NCBI RefSeq assembly: GCF_014633365.1
Contig: NC_068344.1
Coordinates: 32,243,170-32,307,169, forward strand
Reading direction: 5' to 3'
Length of the DNA: 64,000 bases
Source: Diospyros lotus
Lineage: Eukaryota; Streptophyta; Magnoliopsida; Ericales; Ebenaceae
The first letter of the stretch is position 1; each line of letters opens with the position of its first letter. Made by a program: the position numbers and the translations under genes. The notes below the pieces were generated by a model. The model saw only the letters and a list, made by a program, of their open reading frames with translations. It was not told the origin of the DNA and did not search any database. This document shows positions 12,679-22,070 of this stretch, piece after piece.

Positions 12679-13441
12679 TTTTTTTTTGTAATATGAGACT
12701 ATTTGTATTTGCTATAGTGAGTAGAGTCTTATCTATTTGACTACTTATGATGAGGTTCGGATATGTCGCTAAGATATAAATGGTGCCAACCCTTTTCTGT
12801 TTGGATTTAATTTTCTTAGTTTATTTAAAAATTATTTCTATAACTCGAAAAGTAATTTTATTGTTACTAACAAAACTTATTTTAAATACTTATATGTGAT
12901 ATAAGTGATCTATAAAATAAGATATTATAAACTTATTTACATCAGACTCCTTTATATCATAAACTTTAATTATGGGTCAATTAAATCAAATATATCTTTG
13001 TGAAATAGGTTTGTGAATAGGAAATATATAAAACAAGATATTAGTGCAATATAATTCACAAAATAAAATGCAAAAATATATATAAAGTATAGAAAGGCTC
13101 AGATATGAATAACAAATCACCACTTAAGTAACTCCAAAAATAAGACCACTAAGCCCAACGAAACCCAGCCCTGAATCGCCCAACTGTCCTCCTCTCTCGG
13201 CCGAAATGATGGCTATCATACGTAATGGGCTAGGCTTCTCCATCTCTTGAGCAAATGGACTTATGCCCATTTCTCCTCTAAAGAGATAGTAAATAGGCTT
13301 ATGGACTTCAAATTGGGCTGCCAATAAGTGGTGATATGAGTTAATGTTTCAATCACGGGCTGAAGCCTATGAAAATTAAACTTGCCCGAAAAATCATCAT
13401 CGCCTTAAGCCGTATTTGGAAACACAATCTAAGAGTAAGAA
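12679..13441. other. Convergent intergenic region of the MULE
   Basis: The two genes of the element converge here, so both 3' ends and poly(A) sites should lie within it. The sequence is AT-rich up to about 13110. About 13240-13400 is related to 44730-44900 outside the MULE (shared ATTTCTCCT, GCTGCCAAT-AGTGGT and CTTCAATC-like blocks), so a dispersed repeat has been acquired. No ORF is convincing. Confidence 0.6.
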
Positions 13442-16400
13442 TCATGTGTCAGATAAGTCAAAAACTTCCTGTGTTGCCACATCTTGACCTACTAGAGATA
13501 AAAATGCTTGAATTCTGGATATGTATGGCGTTTCCCAATCACGTGCATTATCACATCGAAATCTGTACCAATTCAGTGCGACGGGAGGAATTGGTGACCT
13601 TGGCTTAAGGAATACCTGATAAATGACATATGCAACAAAAATTATTATTAAAACAAACGTATGAAATCCACAATATAAATAAATAAATACCAAAATAAGT
13701 AAGAATACTTGCACAAAATGACAATCATTCACAAATCCTATAGTAATCATCCTGTGTTGTACTGCTGGAGGAGGGATCGATCTAAGTGGAAGATATGTAA
13801 GACACTGGATCCGTGACAAATGCACCAATACGACATTGTATTTTGAAGCAACTAAATGGCCCATGTCAGGTAAAGTCATCCAATGCTCGCACGGTGCAAT
13901 GTTATCAAAGCAATATAATATATGTAGTAACTCATCCACACGCATTTCTGATCCATATATTTGCGTATACATCGCACGAAAAGATTGCAACTCTCCTATC
14001 AGACTAAAACGAATATCTCTCCAATTGTGCTCACTCATACCAAGTAACCCTGCTATCGCGCGAAATCCACAATGTCCATCTGATTCTACATTAACAATAT
14101 TATGCAAGAACGGTTGTATTTGTGGTGGGAAACAATCATCATACCCCTTGAGTCGGTTGGTGTTTCTCTTGGATATCCATGTTGCTAGGGATCTACTGTC
14201 TTGACTAGATTGAACTATTTCAAATAAGGACGGATCACGTTTGGTGGATGTATCAATCTGAATTTTCTTCTTCGATGTTGGCCTACCCTTCGTCCTAACT
14301 TTCATGGTTGGTGGTTGTAGTGAAGTTGTGTCTGGATTAACTATTTCTCTCAACTTTTGCTTTAATACTTGCTTCCCTGGCTCCGGTTCTGAATAAAACA
14401 TTTTATATATACTCTCTATTTCTGGCTCAATCGTTACCTGCGATGACACACCATCATAAGCTGACTGCACTAACTGCAACCTTGTCCAATGAGGATGCAC
14501 AGTTGACAAAGGAATTGGCCGTCCTTGTACCATGAACTCTGCAATTTCATGTGCACAAGGTAAACCATATGTGCTTCTAATCACACATCCACATGAAACT
14601 TTGTCTATCCCAATTTTATAAGCAAGTTGCGACTGCATTAGTACCATATTCAATGCACTTCTCGATATAACACCTCGCAATTCTCTAAAAATTGCTGGCT
14701 TGAAGTTATGTTGCACCAACATTAAACTTTTTTCAAACGACCCCTTAATCTCTACATGTTGTAACTCAATAAGACTGTTGATAATTGTCCATGATGACTC
14801 TAAGTCACCTTGAGAAGATCCAAGATGTCTCTTCAACTTTGCATGTGCACTCTCAGCCCTGTTCGTAGTAACGTTGCCAAAATGCATTATTCTATTTGTC
14901 CATGCTGCAACAAATTTTTCTTTATAATCATTCAACCATGTATTTCTCAGATAATTAAGTGCGCCCTCATATGCATAGTACTCAAGTGTTAACTCATACA
15001 GACGACGTTCATATTCATCCTCAGTCGACGCAAAAACAACCAGGTTCCAACTTAACATAAATTTCTCCCATGTCTCCTTTCTATCAAATAATTTCTTACA
15101 TTTGGCGAGCACATTTTTTGATATATGCCACCTACACAACAAGGTGCTCGTGGTTGGAAACACTTTTTGTATTGCATTCATTAATCCCAATTCTCTATCA
15201 GTTACAATTACTCCTGGACATGTATTGTGAGTTATTAGACTCTTTAATTTCTCCATTGCCCATGTGTAATTATCCTCATATTCATGATCCATAAATGCGA
15301 AAGCAATAGAAAAAGTTAGCTCAGTTGACGTCACACCAACGATCTCTAGCAGTGGATACTTATATCTATTAGTTTTGTATGTACAGTCCATTATTAACAC
15401 ATGGGGAAATGTTTTAAATAACTCTATAGCCATCGGATGAGCCCAAAATAAGTCTGTGATACAATCTGATAATGTATCACTTCTATGCCACTCCACATAA
15501 TTACAATCTTTCAATTTTTTCATCAACTGTTGTATTTGTGATCGACCACCTTTATCCATGACTCTATATCTTTGCCGTGCATTATATATAGTTTTGATGG
15601 TACTCACATTTTTTTTATCTTCTGCCTTTAACGTCATTAAAATATTTCTTGGCTTCACAAGATTGTTAGACATTGTTATCATAATTTGTTTCTCTTTCTC
15701 TGTAAGTCGGCCAGCATATGAATGACCCTCAAGTTGAGCTGCTGGTAAATGATTGTGCAATCCACATACAACTTTCAATATCCAGTATTCATTTGACAAT
15801 TTAACACCAAGTAACTCAAATGGACAACCACACTTTTTTGAACCTGTCATCCTACGATTTGTTTCTCCTATTGTCTCATCTCCTTTTTTTGATGATTTAT
15901 ACTTTCCACTCCGTTCACAAGCAAGACGAACTCTAGGTTTTCTTCCTATACCACCAGATTCAGAACCCTTTATAACAATAACCATTCTATTTTCTTTTCC
16001 AACTATCTTAACCCATTCGATCAGTGTTTCCCTATTACTGAAAATCTGATTCGTAACAAAAGTTTGACTAGCATCAAACGATACGCCATTCTCATTCTCA
16101 AAATTCTCTAAATTTTGATGATCAAATCCCTATTATCAAAACAAAAATAGGATACATAAATTAAAAATGGGTTGTGCTTTAACCAAAATATGAATAAAAA
16201 TATATGAATTAAAAATAACAAAATGGATAATGAAATCGGGTTCGGGCCATTCGAAAAAAAATAGAGATCACCCTCGGGTTCGGGAACCCTCGGGTTACCG
16301 ACTCGTTACAGTCGGGAATCCAAGCGTTCCCCGACTCGCATCTGTCGGGGAACGCTTGGGTTCCCGATTGTAACGAGTCGGGAACCCAAGCGTTCCCCGA

Positions 16401-16983
16401 CAGCTGCGAGTCGGGGAACCCGAGGTTTCCCGACTGTAACGAGTCGGGAACCCTCGGGTTCCCCGACTCGCAGCTATCGGGGAACGTTCTGGTTCCCTAC
16501 TCTCTCGAGTCGGGGAACCCAAGGGTTCCCGACGGCTAAGAGTCGGGGAAGCCGAGCTTCCCCTACTGTAACTCTTCGGGGAACCCGAGCTTTCCCGACG
16601 TATTCCAGTCGGGCATACCCAACTTCCCTGACTGGTCGAGGAAGCTATGTATGCTCGACTGGAATGCGTCGGGGAAGCTCGGGTTCCCCGAAAGTTACAG
16701 TCAGGGAACCTGGGTATCCCCGACTGTAATGTGTCGGAAGCTTAGCCGCCATTCATGTAGTAATTCTCAGCATCAGTTAGCCATTCATGTAGTGATTCTC
16801 AGCATCATGCATCAATCTAAAATACATTACCAGAATATTGACGTGCTGCTGGTGTGATTCATTGTAAACGTGCTGCTGGTGTGATTCATTGTAGTCCACC
16901 TGCTCATTATGCACGATCTGGTGCTCATCATCTTCTCCATAAAACTCTTTCCATCTCATCAATTTTTGGATATAATCATCCAT
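13442..16983 (-). CDS. MULE transposase-SWIM-OTU protease fusion, three exons
   Basis: Inferred exons on the minus strand are 16983-16831, 16129-13709 and 13615-13442. Introns are GT-AG with phase 0 junctions, and the product is 915 aa. Order: a short N-terminus (MDDYIQKLMRW), a FAR1-like zinc-binding region (KKCGCPF, CGLHNHLP), and the MULE DDE transposase with D at about 299 (LIMDCTYKTN), D at about 362 (VIVTDRELGLMNA) and E at about 477 (TNRAESAHAKLKRHLG). A SWIM finger follows (CGC...CAHE, about 564-578), then a linker with a KGRPTSKKK basic motif, then an OTU cysteine protease with D735 and C738 (SDGHCGFRAIA) and H855 (NDCHFVQV). All key residues are present. The transposase should bind the TIRs and cut and paste the element; OTU domains remove ubiquitin-like tags. 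The 93 nt second intron is in frame and stop-free. Confidence 0.92.
16265..16740. repeat. Inverted-repeat array inside intron 1 of the transposase gene
   Basis: Alternating direct and inverted copies of a short unit (GTCGGGGAACCC, GGGTTCCCGAC, AACGCTTGGGTTCCCGA) run for about 470 bp. They contrast sharply with the AT-rich surroundings. The whole array lies in the 701 nt intron between 16830 and 16130 and could fold into many hairpins. The apparent ORF across it is compositional. Confidence 0.8.
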
Positions 16984-17234
16984 AGAGAAAAGTTAAAATT
17001 AACAGAAACAAGAAGAAGGTAATCGCTATAAGTGATTAGAATCAGAAACCTTCGCAAATGTTTAGTGAAAGTGATCGGAGATGGGGCTGCGAAACTTAAA
17101 ATCAGAAACGTTCGTAAAAATTTAATGAAAGTGATGAGAGATTGGGTTGCGAAGAGTTAAGAAAGTAGTTGAAAAAAAGTAGTTAGGTAAGGGTAATAAA
17201 GGCTTTTTAATGAAGGGTAGTTGAGGAATTAAAA

Positions 17235-17281
17235 CAACGGGTTATATTGAGTAATTTCGCGGGTTGACAATAGAATTTCTC
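17235..17281 (-). repeat. MULE right terminal inverted repeat
   Basis: 47 bp, read inward on the minus strand as GAGAAATTCTATTGTCAACC... It is followed on the plus strand by the second TTAATCAAA copy at 17282-17290. Confidence 0.93.
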
Positions 17282-17650
17282 TTAATCAAACTATATTAGA
17301 CTGGAGGGGGCCCATAGCCATTAATAAGTGCCCCACTTTCATAAATAATTATCTGCACGTGCCCCACAAATATATATATATTTTTATTTTCCCACTAACT
17401 TTTAAATTATTTTGAAATGCGACATATATCCAGTCATGGACAATGCTCATTGCTTTTCTTTCCTTTTAAGCAATAGTTAAATCAAGAAACACGGAGACCA
17501 CTCCATCTAGACATATACTCACATTTTCATGTGTTTCACGTGGTTGGAGATATATGCATAAATAACGGAACTTACGTTTTTTTATATCAAGTTTATGCAT
17601 AGTTTTATTTCTTAATTAAGTTTAAAAGATGCTTATGACGAGATTTATTT
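17282..17650. repeat. Right half of the duplicated segment
   Basis: After the second target-site copy, a tract of about 115 bp (17291-17405) has no counterpart in the paralogue. The match then resumes (TTTTGAAAT-CGACATATATC, CATTGCTTTTCTTTCC, CACATTTTCATGTGTTT, TTAATTAAGTTTA) up to about 17650, paralleling 26068-26355. Confidence 0.85.
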
Positions 17651-18234
17651 GATATATTATATATATATTTTTTATTTTAATAAAGAATTCTTAATTTGTT
17701 TCTTTTTTTTGCTGAAACTTATTAATAGAATGTTGTGTCGCGTTCTCACTTATTATTCAAAGAATAGCTTCATGGATATTTATAAAAATCAAACGTGTGA
17801 TGTGGATAATCCCATTATTGTTTAGCTACACTGCCAAAATGAGAAATGTTTTCCCCAACAATTAATTATGGTTATGAAAATGATGCAAACTCTTAAATAT
17901 TGACAATTATAAATAAGTTGGGAATTAAAAATGAAAAATAAATTTCATTCAAACTGATTTACTCTATTTTCAATGAAACGTTGCGTGATTTAATTATGTT
18001 TAGTATTTTAGGTTTGTATAATATATTTTATTTTATTTAAATTCATTTAAGCAAAGAATAGGAGAGAGGAGAGGAAGAGAAATTCCGGAGAGGCTTCCGC
18101 CAAATTTTGATGCTTCCCATTTCCTCACCTTTATTATCACTTTATTTGGTGACCCACACAAACGCACACCTCCAGACCAACAAACTTATTAAAAAAAAAA
18201 AAAAAAAAAACTTGTTCTAGGAATGGAACTACTC
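17651..18234. other. AT-rich spacer 3' of the DUF247 gene
   Basis: No ORF, RNA gene or recognisable element. It contains a 20 nt A-run at about 18191-18210. Confidence 0.6.
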
Positions 18235-18240
18235 TTTATT
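18235..18240 (-). promoter_or_regulatory. Poly(A) signal of the DUF247 gene
   Basis: AATAAA on the minus strand, about 62 nt past the DUF247 stop codon, a reasonable distance for a plant near-upstream element. Confidence 0.5.
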
Positions 18241-18301
18241 TGTTCATATTTCTTGCGGGGAGTACGAAGGAAAGACAAGTCTGAACCGTTTGACAGAAAT
18301 T

Positions 18302-19951
18302 TCAGGTTTCCAAGTCAAACTTTACAGCCCGAGAACAGTTATAAACCGAGCACACTGATTGTATGGCCGTCAGGAAAAAGAGCAAGAGAGCAGCGACAAC
18401 TGAGAGAAACCGCCAAGATTCGTAGACATGCTTCCTCATGAAATTGTATACTCGGACCTTCCTTGTGTTATTGTAGTAGTGGTTCACTTCTTTAATGGCT
18501 ATATCAATGTTATTATAATGCGAGAGCCGAATGGGCTTGCTCAGCCCATTGAAGAGATCGGCAACATCTTGATCACTCTTCAAGCTGTTCAAGACGATCC
18601 CTTTCTTCCTCAACCAAATTGCATCCTGGGCTGTATCTATAATCCCATTGATCAGCTCAATGAATCGAGCGAAAACAAGAAAGTCCAAGACAATGGCGGC
18701 CTCGTACGCTACCATGTTCCTGATTATAACCTCGGAATTCACGTCCAGCTTAAGGACAGGGAGGTAGAATTTTCTGGTTTTTTTGTCAAACCGGATGCTG
18801 GATATATCATCGGCTGGCTTGAATTCAACTCCAGCGTCAATAAGTTGTGATACAGAGGGCATCAATATTTCATCGACTAAGGGCCTGTGGTCTTCCTCAT
18901 CCCCCGAAGTCTCCAGACCTGGGATATTTAGGTTTTTTGTTGCCATTTTAAACAGAAAATTGCAAGGGACTCCAGCCATAGCCCTCATAGGTTTTGTTAC
19001 TTTACTCACCCGGCCAAATTTGAGATTGTCTATGGCTTCCCAGAGTCGGATACAGACCTGAACATTTTGGCTTGCATTCGTAGGGCGTGGTCTTTGGCCG
19101 CTTCCGGTGGTCGACTCATTAGTTGAACTATCCAAGGCACTCCCGTCAATTCTGGGCTCTTGATTGTTGGAAACATTCGATGAGGGCACGGCCAGTTTGT
19201 ACAATAGGTCGAGCAGATGATGATGAGAACCGAAGACTGAGATATTCTGGTAGTCAGGTTTCTTGGGCAGTTTCAATGGAGCAACTTTTTTACAGAATTC
19301 TATGAGGCCAGTACCCCATTTCTGGTTAAGTTGTTCATCATCAGACGAGCACCGGATTGACAAGATCTCCTTGAGAAAAGACATGGGGATTTGGTTTTCG
19401 AGCATCATTATGTCTGCAATGATCGAGTGGTGGGCCAGTTTGTTCCCCAAGTAGTCGATTAGATGAGCCGTCAGAGTTGCATTCGGCTTGTTACCATTCA
19501 TGAGAACATAGTTACTGAGGAACTCGAGCAAGAACGTACCATCGATGGCCATGATCCAGACCAGAGTCTCGTCTTCGATATCGTCCAAGTAGTTGTAGTA
19601 GGATAACCGGACTCGACCCTTAATTTGGAGATCGCAAAGCTTCTTCACAAGTTGTTCGAATTCACCAAGGTGACCGAACAGCTTCGAAGCTTCTATGACG
19701 AAAAGCTTGTAGCACTCCATGCCGACGAGCTCGGAGTGGCAATGGTGAAACGGCCCTAGCCCAATGAGCCGAGGCTCATAGGCCACCGGCCTCATGGCAC
19801 TCAGAGATTTAGGAACGCGAAAGATGGAGACAGGGATCTTTTCATCCTTAACTAGCTCTTTCCGTTCCCTTACTATTTCTTTGACTCGGAGAATGAAGGA
19901 GTTCACTTTATTGCCGCTTGAATTATTGGACTGATCTGGAGCTTTGGCCAT
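18302..19951 (-). CDS. DUF247 (UPF0481) family membrane-anchored protein
   Basis: Uninterrupted single-exon frame of 549 aa. The start is the first ATG, in a good context (AACATGGCC). The N-terminal hallmark (VSIFRVPKSL, AYEPRLIGLGPFHH) is at about residues 41-70. MMLENQIPMSFL lies in the middle, and the variable serine/asparagine-rich stretch (SSTNESTTGSG) around residue 275 is typical of the family. The C-terminal DUF247 part (FYLPVLKLDV, MVAYEAA, DVADLFNGL) precedes one membrane helix at about 515-536 (FLSVVAALLLFFLTAIQSV). Family length is usually 400-560 aa, so it looks complete. DUF247 proteins are plant-specific, mostly uncharacterised and often single-exon; some grass members act in self-incompatibility. 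It is the only convincing non-transposon gene here and lies between the two halves of a segmental duplication. Confidence 0.93.
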   Translation of the reverse strand: MAKAPDQSNNSSGNKVNSFILRVKEIVRERKELVKDEKIPVSIFRVPKSLSAMRPVAYEPRLIGLGPFHHCHSELVGMECYKLFVIEASKLFGHLGEFEQLVKKLCDLQIKGRVRLSYYNYLDDIEDETLVWIMAIDGTFLLEFLSNYVLMNGNKPNATLTAHLIDYLGNKLAHHSIIADIMMLENQIPMSFLKEILSIRCSSDDEQLNQKWGTGLIEFCKKVAPLKLPKKPDYQNISVFGSHHHLLDLLYKLAVPSSNVSNNQEPRIDGSALDSSTNESTTGSGQRPRPTNASQNVQVCIRLWEAIDNLKFGRVSKVTKPMRAMAGVPCNFLFKMATKNLNIPGLETSGDEEDHRPLVDEILMPSVSQLIDAGVEFKPADDISSIRFDKKTRKFYLPVLKLDVNSEVIIRNMVAYEAAIVLDFLVFARFIELINGIIDTAQDAIWLRKKGIVLNSLKSDQDVADLFNGLSKPIRLSHYNNIDIAIKEVNHYYNNTRKVRVYNFMRKHVYESWRFLSVVAALLLFFLTAIQSVCSVYNCSRAVKFDLET

Positions 19952-20060
19952 GTTGGTAATACAGATATTGAGTAATATATATAAAGATCAAAGAAGCTTT
20001 GCAATGCTTTATTTGAGTTGCATACGTGAGATGCATGCAGCTTAGTAAGCAATTGGCTTG

Positions 20061-20068
20061 TATATATA
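20061..20068 (-). promoter_or_regulatory. Candidate TATA box of the DUF247 gene
   Basis: TATATATA lies about 110 nt upstream of the ATG, with CCAATTG just downstream on the minus strand. A second AT-rich candidate lies at about 19975-19986, too close to the ATG for a normal leader. Weak evidence in AT-rich DNA. Confidence 0.35.
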
Positions 20069-20422
20069 CATAGACTGAAGTAATTGTACTGCTGTCTTAG
20101 TGATTCTGCTATTGCGTTTTTATCAAGTTCCTAGACATTGTAATGTCGTTGCAACGGGGGCCGGAGAGAAAGGTATTAGTTCTCCATCCACATTGCGGAA
20201 CATGATTCCATCCATAGATTGGAAGATTTAGACAGGATCATGAGGAATATATACATACGCATCGACTAAATAACATATATTCCTGTTTTTTCGTTAAAAG
20301 ATTTTAAAGTTTATATATTCCTTTCTTTTTTTTTTTGGGGTTAAAGTTCATATTCTTAATGACATATGTAAGTATGACGATTGTGCGTAAGAATATTTGC
20401 GTAAATTAAGCATAGACAAAGT
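20069..20422. other. Upstream spacer of the DUF247 gene
   Basis: Promoter-side AT-rich sequence with a T-run near 20325-20338. No ORF or repeat recognised. Confidence 0.5.
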
Positions 20423-20430
20423 AGTGATGT

Positions 20431-21873
20431 AAGAGGCAGCTCAATCATAAGGCTATTTAGGCGGCTGCCTAAGCCCCATAATTTTGAAGGCCCCAAAATT
20501 CATTTTTTTTTTTTTTGTAATTTATATATATTTTTTATTTTTTAATAATAAATATTTTATTAAAAAAATTGAGTCCAAAATAAAATTTAATATATGAATT
20601 AGAAAATTTTGAAATTTGGTTGGGCATGACTATTTGGTATGATATTTTGTTTGCTGTTAATTCAGTTAGTAAGAGCTTTTTAAAGTAAAGACATGCATGC
20701 ATATTGACCTTGCGATAACTCAAGTAAAATGTCTTCTTTCTTTTTTTGAAACTTATAGGAAAAAAAGATTTCAACCTGCACAGCCAAAGAACTTTTAAAT
20801 GAAACAGAAGTAAATTTCATATTTCGTGAATAATGTGTGATCTGTAAGAAAAAATAATGTGATGAAAATATACAATTTGCTGAAGAATCCTTTAGAGTTG
20901 ATTATTTTATTTACATGTTTGATTAAGTCATTTCTTCTCTTCAAAATAGGTTTGAGCAATATGGAATATATGAAAAAAAATTAAATTTCTATGCAATTTC
21001 AAGAAATTAAAATTAATAGATGAAGATGTTTTAAAAGGATATTGTTTGAATCTTGAAAATGTTCTTAAATATGATGGATGTTTTGATATGGATGACATAG
21101 ATTTATTTTTAGAATTAAGAGTGTTAAAACTTTTCAAGAGAAAAAAAATAGTCCAATAGAAAATTTCCATTACATCAAAAGAGTATTATTTTCTGTATGC
21201 ATATATTGCTTATAGAATATTGTTCATAATTTCAGTTTTAGTGACTTCTGCATAAAGGCATTTTTCAAAATTGAAATTGATAAAATCATATTTAAGATCA
21301 ACTATGTCGCAAGAAAGATTGAATGGATTAGTTATATTATCTATTGAACATAATTTATTACCTAAATTTGATTATGGAGATTTAATCACTAATTTTGCAT
21401 ATCAAAAGGTAAGAAAAATTGATTTTATAAAAAGTTGAATATAGTTCAACACATGTTTGTGAAATGAAAATTTTCTCATTATTTATGCACTTTATCTATT
21501 TAATGCTATCAATTTAATGTTTTGTTTTGTTTTCTTCTATACAAGAATTATGAATGGATAGTTTTTTACTCTACTTGCATCGACAATCTTAAAATTTCAA
21601 GGAAAAATTAGTTTAATTTTTTTTTTATTGAAGCAAGTTGTTTGGCTCTTTTGATCTCTCAAATATTATATTTTAATTGAAAATTCACTATTTTTAAGAG
21701 ATTATCATATGTTATAGTTGATTGAACTTTAATTTTTTTTTAATTTAATAAAATGATAGAATTTTCTTATAAAAAGATGTATTATTTATTTTTTTATAAA
21801 AAAATTAATACTTTTAGAAAAGCACTAACAAACTTTTTCGTCTAGAGCCCCCAAATTAGTTGAGCTGGTTCTA
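20431..21873 (+). mobile_element. Decayed hAT transposon (ZMYM/TTF-type transposase remnant)
   Basis: The 1443 bp element is flanked by a perfect 8 bp duplication AGTGATGT (20423-20430 and 21874-21881). Its termini are imperfect inverted repeats, AAGAGGCAGCTCAA at the left and TAGAACCAGCTCAA read in from the right. The 3' part encodes a hAT dimerisation-domain remnant, and GGCCCCAAAATT near the left end is common in this group. The transposase is mostly deleted and frameshifted. Confidence 0.85.
21250..21426 (+). pseudogene. hAT transposase C-terminal dimerisation domain remnant
   Basis: The frame reads SKLKLIKSYLRSTMSQERLN, then GLVILSIEHNLL and FDYGDLITNFAYQKVRKIDF, the conserved end of TTF/ZMYM-type hAT transposases. 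A stop replaces the expected residue just upstream of HFSKLK. Only this end of the protein is recognisable. Confidence 0.85.
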
Positions 21874-21994
21874 AGTGATGTTTAAGTGGAATTGATAGTG
21901 TTTTGAACATAAAAAGGAAATCTTTCTTGACCAATACCAAACTAATTAATTGTTCTAGTCTAAAATGAATAATTGGAACAACACAGTCTACTAG

Positions 21995-22070
21995 TGATAT
22001 TACACACTAAAATCGTTGAGCATGAAAATCAACCAAAGGATCCAATAAAAGAGGAAAAGAAAGAACAAGA
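21995..22070. repeat. Left flank of LTR D, paralogous to 45888-45935
   Basis: TTGAGCATG-AAATCAAC and the following purine-rich tract match 45888-45935. The match continues on the other side of LTR D at 24522-24665. It marks an older duplicated segment into which LTR D inserted. Confidence 0.7.

Larger units (their letters stand above)
9514..17281. mobile_element. Complete Mutator-like element (MULE) carrying PMD and MULE-OTU genes
   Basis: The element is 7768 bp. Its 47 bp terminal inverted repeats match at 43 positions, and a perfect 9 bp duplication TTAATCAAA flanks it (9505-9513 and 17282-17290), the size diagnostic of MULEs. It encodes a five-exon plant mobile domain gene on the plus strand and a three-exon transposase-OTU gene on the minus strand, convergent toward 12679-13441. 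A GC-rich palindromic region lies next to the left TIR, and a second inverted-repeat array lies inside the transposase intron. Both genes read through without stops, so it may be autonomous and recent. A paralogous empty site exists at 25829-26355. Confidence 0.93.

Noticed and set aside
18191..18210. A-run near the DUF247 gene as a retrogene poly(A) tail
   Set aside because: The gene is on the minus strand, so a tail would appear as a T-run on the plus strand; the orientation is wrong.
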